31,437 nt of DNA from a virus. Location of the stretch: the IMG/VR virus record IMGVR_UViG_3300024059_000021, positions 1-31,437 of that record; one strand, given 5' to 3'. The first letter of the stretch is position 1; every line of letters starts with the position of its first letter. The position numbers and the translations under genes were made by a program. Shown one piece after another: positions 20,130-27,906 of this stretch. Under the pieces are notes generated by a model. That model made no database searches, was not told the origin of the DNA, and saw nothing but the letters and a program-made list of their open reading frames with translations.

Positions 20130-21989
20130 ATGGCGGTTGATACTGAAAGTGCGGTGCCTGAAGGTCAGACTGGTTCTCGCGAAGAGGAACAGTCTGCTGA
20201 AGATCGTAAGACCGTCAAAATGGTCGAAAGATTATTTAGAAATGCTAAGAGACATCGCCAATCTTATGATAAGAATTGGGTAGAAAATTATAAGTTCTTT
20301 CGTGGCAAACAGTGGACAGAAAAAAGACCTTCTTACAGACATTCGGAAGTTCTTAATCTCATCCATTCAGCTATCCAAACTATGGTACCAATACTTACGG
20401 ATTCACGCCCTAACATAGAGGCATTACCTGAGAATCCGAGTGATTTTGATTTTGCTAAAATAATGACACAACTTCTTGTTGCTAACTGGGATCGCAACAC
20501 CTCTGGGCAAGTGGTAGTTGAAGCTATCTATGACTTCTCAGTTTATGGTACTGCGATATCAGAGCAACCATGGAATCCTGACCTTCATAACGGTTTAGGT
20601 GATTTTGAGTTCAAGACAATAGATCCAATGTATGTTTATCCAAATCCTGGTGCTACTGATATCAACACTGAAGATAATAAGTTTCTGATTATAGCAAAAC
20701 CTACAGATGTGGATGAAGTTAAGAGGAAATATAAGAAAAAAGCACATCTTATCAAGTCAGATTTGTCAGACATAGATATGGCAAAAACTGCAAAACTTGA
20801 CATGGATGACTATAGAATACGCTCAGCTACTGACAATCTTTCATTAGTTCAAGGTGAGCGTGCTCAAGATGCAGAAACACCTAATCAAGTTTTATTACTA
20901 ACATGTTGGTTACGTGATGAAACTCTCATAGAAGAGGAAATTAAAGAAAAGTCTGCTGATGGAACACTAAAGAAAGGTTTCAGAACTAAGAAGAAATATC
21001 CAAATGGTAGAAAGATAATAATAGCTTCTGGTCAGTTGTTAGAAGATGTTGAGAATCCATATCTTGACGGTAAATTCCCTTATGCTAAGGCAGTTGATCA
21101 CGTCATGCCTAGAGAATTTTGGGGCCAGGGTGAAGTTGATCAGCTTAAAGGCCCGCAACAAGTCATCAATAAACTTATCTCCTATGCAATGGATACTCTC
21201 TCACTTATGGGAAATCCGATCTGGAAGAATCCTATATCTTCAGATGTGGATTCTAGTTCTATAATTAACCAGCCCGGTTTGGTAATTGATTACAATTTAG
21301 GAAATGAACCAACGCGCGAAATGGGTGTTGATGTTCAATCTAGTGTCTTTGCCACACTTGATAGGATGAGAGATCTATTTGACCAGATTAGTGGTATCAA
21401 TGAAGTAACTCAAGGGGCGCAACCCCGCAATGCTTCGGGTGTTGCTATCGACTCCTTGCAAGAAGCTGCTCAAACTAAGTTACGTCTTAAGGGCAGGAAC
21501 ATAGAAGCGTGGCTAACTAAGGCTGGACAGCAGTTAGCTTCTAGGATATTACAGTTTTATTCAATACCTCGAATAGTTAGAATTACAGAAGACGAAAATG
21601 CGGCAACTTATTTTCGTTTTGCTGTTGATGAAGTTGCAGATAAGTCGGGAGAAGTGCAAAGAGTTGTTACAGTCCAGCCATTTCAAGAAGTGGGTGATGC
21701 TGCAGCTAGCACATTAGAACCGGGCCAGGTGCAACAATTCGCGATTAAGGGTAATATAGATATAAAGATAACGACTGGTTCATCCCTACCTTTCGCAAAA
21801 GCTAAAAGGGAAGCTCGAGCAAAGGAATTGTATCAACTCGGTATCTATGATGAAGAGGATTTGCTTACTGACCTAGAACATAATAGGAAAGAGCAGATCC
21901 TTGAAAAATTTGCAAGGAGAAAGGAAGCTGAAGCAGAGGCAATAGCCTTACAACAGCAGCAAGCGGCCGCTCCACAACAAGCAATCTAG
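20130..21989 (+). CDS. Portal protein
   Basis: 619 residues, in the size and style of portals of P22-like podoviruses and related phages. The N-terminal region has RQSYDKNWVENYKFFRGKQW and NLIHSAIQTMVPILTDSRPN, characteristic of this portal group, then FKTIDPMYVYPNPGAT in the wing. The stem and crown region has MPREFWGQGEVDQLKGPQQ and INEVTQGAQPRNASGVAI. The C-terminus is a Gln/Ala/Glu-rich helix (KEAEAEAIALQQQQAAAPQQ). It forms the dodecameric vertex through which DNA enters and to which the adaptor binds. GAGGTGAAGC precedes the ATG. Confidence 0.92.
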   Translation: MAVDTESAVPEGQTGSREEEQSAEDRKTVKMVERLFRNAKRHRQSYDKNWVENYKFFRGKQWTEKRPSYRHSEVLNLIHSAIQTMVPILTDSRPNIEALPENPSDFDFAKIMTQLLVANWDRNTSGQVVVEAIYDFSVYGTAISEQPWNPDLHNGLGDFEFKTIDPMYVYPNPGATDINTEDNKFLIIAKPTDVDEVKRKYKKKAHLIKSDLSDIDMAKTAKLDMDDYRIRSATDNLSLVQGERAQDAETPNQVLLLTCWLRDETLIEEEIKEKSADGTLKKGFRTKKKYPNGRKIIIASGQLLEDVENPYLDGKFPYAKAVDHVMPREFWGQGEVDQLKGPQQVINKLISYAMDTLSLMGNPIWKNPISSDVDSSSIINQPGLVIDYNLGNEPTREMGVDVQSSVFATLDRMRDLFDQISGINEVTQGAQPRNASGVAIDSLQEAAQTKLRLKGRNIEAWLTKAGQQLASRILQFYSIPRIVRITEDENAATYFRFAVDEVADKSGEVQRVVTVQPFQEVGDAAASTLEPGQVQQFAIKGNIDIKITTGSSLPFAKAKREARAKELYQLGIYDEEDLLTDLEHNRKEQILEKFARRKEAEAEAIALQQQQAAAPQQAI

Positions 21990-21997
21990 GAGTATAT

Positions 21998-22855
21998 ATG
22001 GAAACAGCTGATGATTTGTACGCTCAAGCGATGGCGCCCACACCTCCCATGGAGTACAAAGATGAGGGTGTTCAGGAATCACAGCCTAGTGAACAAGTGC
22101 AAGAAAAACCTTCTTCCGATGATGGTCGGGCCTTAGTTTACAAGGGCCAGGAAATTAAAATCGATGATGATAAGTACAAGATGCTAGCTCAGAAAGGATA
22201 TTCTTATGAGAAAGACATGCATCAACTTAAAGTCGATCGTAAGTTATGGGAGAATGAGAAGACGAAAGAAATGGGCTCGCTTGAGGAGCTTAGGGCAATT
22301 CAGGAATACACCAAGGAGAATCCAGCTTTTCAATCCCTTATACAAAGGGAGTGGGCGAAAATTCAAGGTGGCAGCCCTGTTTCTTCTGATGTGCAAACTC
22401 AGCAGCAATCCTTCGGAACTGATGAGCAGTTGAACGCAGTACTTCAACGCTTGAATAAGCAAGAAGAGTATATGCGTGCACAAGAAGAAGCGAAAAAAGA
22501 AGCTGACTTAGAAATGAGTGTCTCTACATATAAAGATGCTTATGGGACGTTTGATTGGTCTACTAAAGATGAACTTGGCCAAACTTTAGAAGACAAGATC
22601 ACACAACACGCAATTGATAATAAGATTGGAAATTTTAAGACAGCTGCTAATGACTACCTTTTTGATGAACACATAAAGCGAGCATCATTAGAGTCAAAGG
22701 AACAAGCTGCTAAAAAGATCCAGGAACAGCACAAACTTGGTTTGGGTAAAGTAACGAGTGAAAGTCAACTTAAGATTGATAAAGTTGATGGTGTTAGGAA
22801 AAAATCATATAACGATTTGGCTGCTGAGGCCCTGAAAGATCTAGGCCTTGGTTAA
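21998..22855 (+). CDS. Scaffolding protein
   Basis: 285 residues, highly charged and helical, rich in Glu, Gln, Lys and Asp, lying between portal and major capsid as scaffolds do. The N-terminus is disordered and Pro/Glu-rich. The middle is coiled coil (NAVLQRLNKQEEYMRAQEEA). The C-terminus is basic and helical (KVDGVRKKSYNDLAAEAL), the usual coat-binding end. The segment ALVYKGQEIKIDDDKYKMLA is also typical of podovirus scaffolds. It would guide prohead assembly and then exit or be degraded. No protease motif is seen, so release rather than self-cleavage is expected. Confidence 0.82.
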   Translation: METADDLYAQAMAPTPPMEYKDEGVQESQPSEQVQEKPSSDDGRALVYKGQEIKIDDDKYKMLAQKGYSYEKDMHQLKVDRKLWENEKTKEMGSLEELRAIQEYTKENPAFQSLIQREWAKIQGGSPVSSDVQTQQQSFGTDEQLNAVLQRLNKQEEYMRAQEEAKKEADLEMSVSTYKDAYGTFDWSTKDELGQTLEDKITQHAIDNKIGNFKTAANDYLFDEHIKRASLESKEQAAKKIQEQHKLGLGKVTSESQLKIDKVDGVRKKSYNDLAAEALKDLGLG

Positions 22856-22866
22856 GGAGGCTAATA

Positions 22867-23784
22867 ATGGCGCTTACTTACGACCAAATTACGGCAATTA
22901 CCGAAAAAAGGTTTTTGCCTAAGTTGGTAGACAACATTTTCAATAGTAATCCTCTCCTCAAGAAATTGAAGGAGAAGGAAGATCTTCAACCAGGTGGGGA
23001 CAAAATAATTTGCCCACTTAACTATGCGACTGTCACTGCATCAGGGTGGTATCAAGGGAGTGAAACCCTCTCCACCGTAGATAATGAGACAATCAGTGCT
23101 GCAGAGTATGATTGGAAACAATTGTACGCCAACATCTCCATAACTCGTCGTGATGAGCTTCGAAATATGGGCGATGCTGCTATCATCAACTTTGTTAAGT
23201 CTAAAGTTATGATCGCAGAAAAGACCATCCGCGATAAGTTGGCAACTGGTCTTTACAATGACGGTACTGACTCCAAGCAAATCCAAGGATTGAAGCTTGC
23301 AGTTGCAACTGGAAATTCTGTCGGAGGAATCGATCAGTCTTCGTATTCTTGGTGGCAAGCAAACGTAGACAGTTCAACAACAACTCTAACAATTTCTGCT
23401 ATGCAGGGAATGTATGGAGATTGTGGCGAGGGTACAGAGTATCCTAACCTTGTCATTGGCGATCAAGACATGTTCGATCGTTACTATTCTCTACTTCAAC
23501 CACAACAGCGTTTTGTGGATGAAGAGATGGCTAGTGGCGGATTTAAGTCTTTGCAATTTAACGGTATACCTGTAGTGGTTGACGCTAATGCAGCATCTGG
23601 TGACATGTATTTCTTAAATCTCGACTACATCACTTTGATGCCACACAAAGACGAAAATTTCAGATTCGAACCATTCACTAAACCTATCAATCAGAATGTA
23701 AAAGTTGCGAAAATATTCTGGATGGGCGGACTTGGTCATTCTAACAACAGACGTCAAGGACTTCTTGACGCCATCACAGCTTAA
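22867..23784 (+). CDS. Major capsid protein (HK97 fold)
   Basis: 305 residues. Immediately after the scaffold, preceded by the best ribosome-binding site of the late region (AAGGAGG). The N-terminus (TEKRFLPKLVDNIFNSNPLLKKL) leads into strands around GDKIICPLNYATVTASGWY, the E-loop region, and LYANISITRRDELRNMGDAAIINFV, the spine helix. The C-terminal part has FNGIPVVVDANAASGDMYFLNLDYI, the P-domain and A-domain signature of this group. It builds the icosahedral shell. No Lys/Asn cross-link pair can be assigned. Confidence 0.9.
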   Translation: MALTYDQITAITEKRFLPKLVDNIFNSNPLLKKLKEKEDLQPGGDKIICPLNYATVTASGWYQGSETLSTVDNETISAAEYDWKQLYANISITRRDELRNMGDAAIINFVKSKVMIAEKTIRDKLATGLYNDGTDSKQIQGLKLAVATGNSVGGIDQSSYSWWQANVDSSTTTLTISAMQGMYGDCGEGTEYPNLVIGDQDMFDRYYSLLQPQQRFVDEEMASGGFKSLQFNGIPVVVDANAASGDMYFLNLDYITLMPHKDENFRFEPFTKPINQNVKVAKIFWMGGLGHSNNRRQGLLDAITA

Positions 23785-23799
23785 GGAAGGGATTACGAT

Positions 23800-24276
23800 A
23801 TGGCTTTTTATAGCGTAGATCCCGTTAGATTCGGGGTTGACATTTCAGGCACGACTGCAACATTAGGTGTTAATGATCCAGAAATTGGATCTCGTTGCGT
23901 CGTTGATGAGCTCGAGTACTTGTTTGTTTACAATGCAGGTGGCGAGCAAATCGGTGTTGGACAACCAGTAACTCTATCTGGTGTGACTGGATACAGTGTA
24001 ACTGTATCTTGTGTTACAGCAGCAGATATGGCACTGGGTGTAAGACAACATTCCACAATGACTACAGCGACTTACGGTTGGGTAGCGACACGTGGAATTG
24101 GTACTGTCGAGATGTCCACAAACGAAAGTTGTGTGACTGGAGAAGTCTTGGCAGTTGGCGCTGAAGGTTTTGGCCTTGCGTCTAACTCTACAGATTTCCA
24201 AACACCAACAGTTGCTAAGGCTCTTGAGTCAATAGCATCTGCTGGATCAGGTGTTGCGTTCTTCTCATTACTTTAA
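23800..24276 (+). CDS. Probable capsid decoration protein
   Basis: 158 residues, Gly/Thr/Val-rich and beta-stranded (LFVYNAGGEQIGVGQPVTLSG, then VSCVTAADMALGVRQHS, YGWVATRGIGTVEM). This pattern of short strands with alternating small residues resembles head decoration proteins encoded directly after a major capsid gene. A role in stabilising the shell is inferred from place and composition. GGAAGGGA precedes the ATG. Four Cys residues are unusual for a cytoplasmic beta protein but no pattern is evident. Confidence 0.65.
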   Translation: MAFYSVDPVRFGVDISGTTATLGVNDPEIGSRCVVDELEYLFVYNAGGEQIGVGQPVTLSGVTGYSVTVSCVTAADMALGVRQHSTMTTATYGWVATRGIGTVEMSTNESCVTGEVLAVGAEGFGLASNSTDFQTPTVAKALESIASAGSGVAFFSLL

Positions 24277-24286
24277 GGAGTTTTTA

Positions 24287-25339
24287 ATGGTTCGTCGTTT
24301 AGTTGAAATGGAATTGGAATATCTGAACACTATAGATAATCCGCCACAATCGCCCCAAGCTTTACATAAGCAATCGGCGACTAACGACGATCCTACTATC
24401 AATTCCTGGAGAGAGATATGGATCAAAAACCAGCGAATTAATCATGAGATTTGTGAGAGTTTTTGTTCCAACGGGATAGGTAAGATATACGGGGAATTCA
24501 ATTTGAAACCCTGCATTCTTGCTGGTTCCGGCCCTTCTCTTAAAACTAATGTGGAAGATCTTAAAAACAAGGGTGCTATTCCTTTAATATCATGTCTTCA
24601 CAATTTTCACTTCATGGTCGACCACGGTATTGATGTGAATTATTTCGTGACTCTAGACGCGGGTGAGATCACGCTACCGGAAATTAGTGAAGGGGGGAAA
24701 GAGAAGCATGAATATTATTTGGAACGAACCAAGGATTTTACTCTTTTAGCTTTCGTGGGTACCTCACCAGCTCTAGTTAAAGCATGGAAGGGTAAAATTC
24801 TTTGGTATAACTGTCCTATTCCTGATCAAAAGGTTAAGGATGAGTACGCAAAAGTAGAGCGTTTTGATAATTATGTAGCTAATGGCGGAAATGTCTTAGG
24901 TGCAGCTGTGTATATAGCTAAAGCGTATTTAGGGGCTAACCCTATTGCATACATCGGTGCCGATTTTGCCTTTGGTTATAATAAGAAATTTCATGGTTGG
25001 GATTCTTCTTATGACGCGCAATTAGGGAAGGTCATTCGGACAGTCGATTGTTATGGCAATAAAGTGTATACTTGGCAATCATACTATAATTTTAAATGTT
25101 GGCATGATTCAATCAGTATGAAATGTCCCGGAGAATGGATAAATTGTACTGAAGGTGGAACTTGGGGGGTATATCCCGAAGGGCTAATTGCCAGTATTAG
25201 ACATAAACCCCTCAAAGCATTTATTGACGGGTATAATCTTTATAGTGCAATGAAGTTTCAGGCAGAAAACCCACAAGATGCTTCTGAAGATTCTGGAATA
25301 CCAAATATTCCACCTCATCCGAAGCTCATGTTTAGTTAA
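24287..25339 (+). CDS. DUF115/Maf-like protein, putative nonulosonate glycosyltransferase or MptE-like enzyme
   Basis: 350 residues from the ATG at 24287, which has AAGGAG six bases upstream. The in-frame start at 24251 overlaps the previous gene and has no site. CILAGSGPSLKTNVEDLK (about 76-93) matches the GxGPSL motif of the DUF115 family. YFVTLDAGE and YIGADFAFGYNKKFHGW parallel the (G)(Q/A)DxAF...H segment of Maf (motility accessory factor) proteins. Maf proteins add pseudaminic or legionaminic acid to flagellin. The archaeal MptE pterin kinase shares this domain, so the reaction is open. The gene sits within the capsid cluster, between a decoration protein and two small virion-like proteins, and a NeuB-like synthase lies in the same operon. 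Modification of virion proteins is the attractive inference. Confidence 0.72.
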   Translation: MVRRLVEMELEYLNTIDNPPQSPQALHKQSATNDDPTINSWREIWIKNQRINHEICESFCSNGIGKIYGEFNLKPCILAGSGPSLKTNVEDLKNKGAIPLISCLHNFHFMVDHGIDVNYFVTLDAGEITLPEISEGGKEKHEYYLERTKDFTLLAFVGTSPALVKAWKGKILWYNCPIPDQKVKDEYAKVERFDNYVANGGNVLGAAVYIAKAYLGANPIAYIGADFAFGYNKKFHGWDSSYDAQLGKVIRTVDCYGNKVYTWQSYYNFKCWHDSISMKCPGEWINCTEGGTWGVYPEGLIASIRHKPLKAFIDGYNLYSAMKFQAENPQDASEDSGIPNIPPHPKLMFS

Positions 25340-25350
25340 AGGATAAAAAA

Positions 25351-25620
25351 ATGGCTTATACAGCTAGTTCCTTAGTCAAGTCGGTTTGGGGCAATCAAGC
25401 GGTTCAACAATACCGAGTAACCGCCGACGCTGCTAGTGGATCTGTTGATACAGGATTGGGTGTTATCGATTCCATTCAACATGCACCACAAAGTTGTGCA
25501 TCTGCAGGTTATCGAGCATTCATGAACACCAATTCAGGCTTAACGGCGTTGAATGGAACAGTAGCACTGTCGGGTTTAGCGTCTGGTGATGTGCTATTCT
25601 TAACAGTAGTAGGACACTAG
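25351..25620 (+). CDS. Small probable virion protein, 89 residues
   Basis: Ala/Ser/Gly/Val-rich, with strands QQYRVTADAASGSVDTGL, TALNGTVALSGLASGDVLFLTVV. The composition and single-sandwich size suit a virion surface or head protein. AAAGGA precedes the ATG. The gene follows the Maf-like protein by eleven bases, and the next gene starts nine bases after it. Its high Ser/Thr content would offer many O-glycosylation sites if the Maf-like enzyme modifies neighbours, but this is not evidence of modification. Confidence 0.6.
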   Translation: MAYTASSLVKSVWGNQAVQQYRVTADAASGSVDTGLGVIDSIQHAPQSCASAGYRAFMNTNSGLTALNGTVALSGLASGDVLFLTVVGH

Positions 25621-25629
25621 GAGTCAAGC

Positions 25630-26001
25630 ATGGGTTTCATACAAAGATTTGAAGCTCAAACAGCTTCTGGAGCTTCAACAAGCTCATATATAGATTTGGG
25701 TACGACTAATTTTGACGAAATGTCAGTTAAATATGTCACCATGTCAACTGGTGCTGAGCAAGCTGTCTGGGCAGCTGATGCGATGACACCAGCAAGTGCT
25801 GCATCGGCAACATTCTATCCTGTAGCGGTTAAGGATGTGCAAACAGCGGCAGCTGCTTATGATGCTTTGACAGTGACGACAGCACTTAGTGGTGGGAATT
25901 GGGGTACTTTTAAAGCACCTCCATTTAGGTTTGTTCAGTTCATTGGTAGTGCGGTGGTATCTGGTGGTGTTTCGTTTAGTGTAGTTTGTCGAGGTAATTA
26001 A
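25630..26001 (+). CDS. Small probable virion protein, 123 residues
   Basis: Another Ala/Ser/Thr-rich beta protein (FEAQTASGASTSSYIDLGT, TPASAASATFYPVAVKD, TALSGGNWGTFKAPPFRFVQF). The ending SGGVSFSVVCRGN and the strand GTFKAPPFRFVQFIG fit a compact virion beta-sandwich. TAGGAG lies six bases before the ATG. Related in style to the previous product though not clearly homologous. Likely head or head-tail accessory. Confidence 0.6.
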   Translation: MGFIQRFEAQTASGASTSSYIDLGTTNFDEMSVKYVTMSTGAEQAVWAADAMTPASAASATFYPVAVKDVQTAAAAYDALTVTTALSGGNWGTFKAPPFRFVQFIGSAVVSGGVSFSVVCRGN

Positions 26002-26011
26002 ATTTTAGATT

Positions 26012-26033
26012 TCCTAGCAATGCATATCTAGGA
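26012..26033 (+). promoter_or_regulatory. Hairpin overlapping a ribosome-binding site
   Basis: TCCTAG (26012-26017) pairs with CTAGGA (26028-26033) around a ten-base loop. The 3' arm includes part of AGGAG; a second GGAG eight bases nearer the ATG at 26045 stays free. The stem could tune translation of the next gene or act as a processing site. Confidence 0.35.
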
Positions 26034-26044
26034 GTGGAGAAAAC

Positions 26045-26431
26045 ATGCAAGTTAAAGTTCGAAATAATAGCAATATTCCTTACGTTGGAACTTTTAGAGA
26101 CAGAAGTATAAACATTCCAGCGGGTGAATATATAGAGATGGGTAGAAGTGAAGCTGTCAATTTTCTAAGTCAGTATTCGCCGGTTATAATAGACGGACGA
26201 GGAAAACATACACAACCTAAGAATTTGATCTTAGAGGAAGACTTAGAAAAGAAAGCTGAGAAGTATGGACAGCCACCAAAGTTTGCAGCTTTTGACGGGC
26301 AGATGTTCAGAACTGAGCAAGGCAGACTTGAGTATGAAGCTAAACTCAAAGACAATATCGATGAGGTGAAAATTGCAAAACCTAGAAGAAGGCGGACAGC
26401 AAAACCCCCAGAAACCGAAGGGGGGAATTAA
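26045..26431 (+). CDS. Hypothetical virion-region protein, 128 residues
   Basis: The N-terminal half looks beta-rich (MQVKVRNNSNIPYVGTFRDR, INIPAGEYIEMG) and resembles small head-assembly proteins. The second half is charged (LEEDLEKKAEKYGQPPKF, RLEYEAKLKDN) and ends in a basic tail (KPRRRRTAKPPETEGG). Such a basic tail can bind DNA or an acidic capsid surface. GTGGAG precedes the ATG. Its last 59 bases are shared in another frame with the next gene. Confidence 0.65.
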   Translation: MQVKVRNNSNIPYVGTFRDRSINIPAGEYIEMGRSEAVNFLSQYSPVIIDGRGKHTQPKNLILEEDLEKKAEKYGQPPKFAAFDGQMFRTEQGRLEYEAKLKDNIDEVKIAKPRRRRTAKPPETEGGN

Positions 26432-26858
26432 ACTTGTCGGTAAGTATAAAGCCGTTCTCACACGTGGAACAGAAACCATATGTGAGAGAGAAGGCTACAA
26501 TACTATTTGCACCACGGGCCTTCATGCTTTCGTCGGTGAATTAGCGTCCGCCGCAATCTCTGCAACACGAAATCCATTTTATTTTATCGGAATTGGTAGC
26601 GATAGCACGGCAGAAACTGCTGGTGATACGGCTTTAGGTGGCGAGTTATCAAGACACACGGGAACAGTGACAGCTTTCACGGCAGTCTATCAAGTGAAGG
26701 CGACTTTTGCGAGTGGTTCAGGTACAGGAAATGTGTACGAATTTGGTTTATTTGACGCAAATACAGCAGGGAATATGCTTAGTCGTGACACTGAAGCACT
26801 TATTACAAAAGGTGCTAATGACACGTTAACAGTAACCGCACAAATAACATTGGCGTAA
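26373..26858 (+). CDS. Probable virion protein, 161 residues, TTG start
   Basis: The TTG at 26373 follows GAGGTG at about six bases, which supports a long 59-base overlap with the upstream gene. The only other start candidate near the upstream stop is an ATT at 26427 with GGGGGG too close in front. The product after residue 19 is a beta-structured virion protein: GKYKAVLTRGTETICE, then FYFIGIGSDSTAETAGDTALGGE, ending NDTLTVTAQITLA. The FxGIGSGxT-like segment is common in phage tail or fibre-associated proteins. Role likely structural. Confidence 0.65.
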   Translation: MQNLEEGGQQNPQKPKGGIKLVGKYKAVLTRGTETICEREGYNTICTTGLHAFVGELASAAISATRNPFYFIGIGSDSTAETAGDTALGGELSRHTGTVTAFTAVYQVKATFASGSGTGNVYEFGLFDANTAGNMLSRDTEALITKGANDTLTVTAQITLA

Positions 26859-26860
26859 CG

Positions 26861-27247
26861 ATGACTGACCACACACAGACAGTTACAAATACAATGCAAG
26901 TCTTTGGTGTATCACCTGGTTCACTATGGGGTGTTGCTGTATTCGGTACTGATTTGTGGGGTGTGGATGAAGATGTTTGGACAGATACAGATAAGCAGGT
27001 AACTGAAGCACTAGGACTAACAGACGCAATAGCGTTTAAGGATATAGAACACCTAATCACTGACTCGTTAACGTTATCAACAGCAGTGAATCCAGTTATG
27101 AGAACTTGGGGTATCTGGGATTATGTGTTCACAGGGCCGACTACTGAAGGAGAAGACCAATCAGATTCTACGTGGACAGCAACAAGTGACAATGATGCAA
27201 CATGGTCAGATGTTAATAATACTTCAACATCATGGAGTGACGCATGA
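26861..27247 (+). CDS. Trp-rich probable virion protein, 128 residues
   Basis: An acidic protein (no Lys/Arg clusters) with repeated Trp motifs: GSLWGVAVFGTDLWGVDEDVW, MRTWGIWDYVF, and an end series STWTATSD, ATWSDVN, TSWSDA spaced nine to ten residues apart. WGVAVFGTDLWG is matched by WGTAIFGIDTWG near the C-terminus of the 633-residue protein at 27906-29807, so the two probably share a structural or docking element. GGAG near the stop serves the next gene. Ribosome-binding site weak. Structural role inferred. Confidence 0.6.
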   Translation: MTDHTQTVTNTMQVFGVSPGSLWGVAVFGTDLWGVDEDVWTDTDKQVTEALGLTDAIAFKDIEHLITDSLTLSTAVNPVMRTWGIWDYVFTGPTTEGEDQSDSTWTATSDNDATWSDVNNTSTSWSDA

Positions 27248-27906
27248 CACCAAATGAAATAGAAACAAGAGCACGAAGGATGTTGAATGCTGTTGGCTCT
27301 AACTTCTGGTCATCAGCTGAAATCATAGAAGACTATCTCTATGCTGCAGCTACTGAGATGGCCTTAGAAACACGCTGTATTGAAAACAGATACACAACAA
27401 CATCTGTTGCTTCTCAACAAGAGTATGATCGTCCTACTAGGATGATATCTATTAAGAGAGTTGAGTATGATGGTAATAAACTAAAACCTATCACATTCCA
27501 AAAACTAGATAGTATTGATCTCAATACTAATACGACTGTGACAGGAACTCCGCAATACTACTATGATTGGGATGAGAGTTTCGGACTATATCCAGCACCT
27601 ACATCAGCTGGTGATACGATAAAAATCTATACTTATGATGAACCAGACGCCACGACAGCAGCATCAACACTAGAGATACCAACGCAATTCCATCATTTTC
27701 TAGTTTATGGTGTGGCTTTTATGATGACTCTAAAAGAAGTCGGTCATCCACAAATGGCAATGTATGAGAGACTTTGGAATCATCCAAATAATAGAGATAA
27801 CGCTCTTATGAAAGTTAAAAGGGCCGTGAGACTCAGAAATAAAGATAATTTTAGAGTCGTCATGCGTGAAGAAGATCTTCCAGGAACTTTACTTGGAGCA
27901 ATCTAA
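27244..27906 (+). CDS. Head-tail adaptor protein
   Basis: 220 residues. The helical start (NEIETRARRMLNAVG, FWSSAEIIEDYLYAAATEMALE), a beta segment (SVASQQEYDRPTRMISIKRVEYDG) and DWDESFGLYPAPTSAGDTIKIYTYDEPD followed by FHHFLVYGVAFMMTLKE match the pattern of podovirus-type adaptor or gp4/gp11-like proteins that bind the portal and open the tail. It sits where an adaptor is expected, before the nozzle-like protein. The start overlaps the previous stop as ATGA, with GGAG upstream. Confidence 0.78.
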   Translation: MTPNEIETRARRMLNAVGSNFWSSAEIIEDYLYAAATEMALETRCIENRYTTTSVASQQEYDRPTRMISIKRVEYDGNKLKPITFQKLDSIDLNTNTTVTGTPQYYYDWDESFGLYPAPTSAGDTIKIYTYDEPDATTAASTLEIPTQFHHFLVYGVAFMMTLKEVGHPQMAMYERLWNHPNNRDNALMKVKRAVRLRNKDNFRVVMREEDLPGTLLGAI

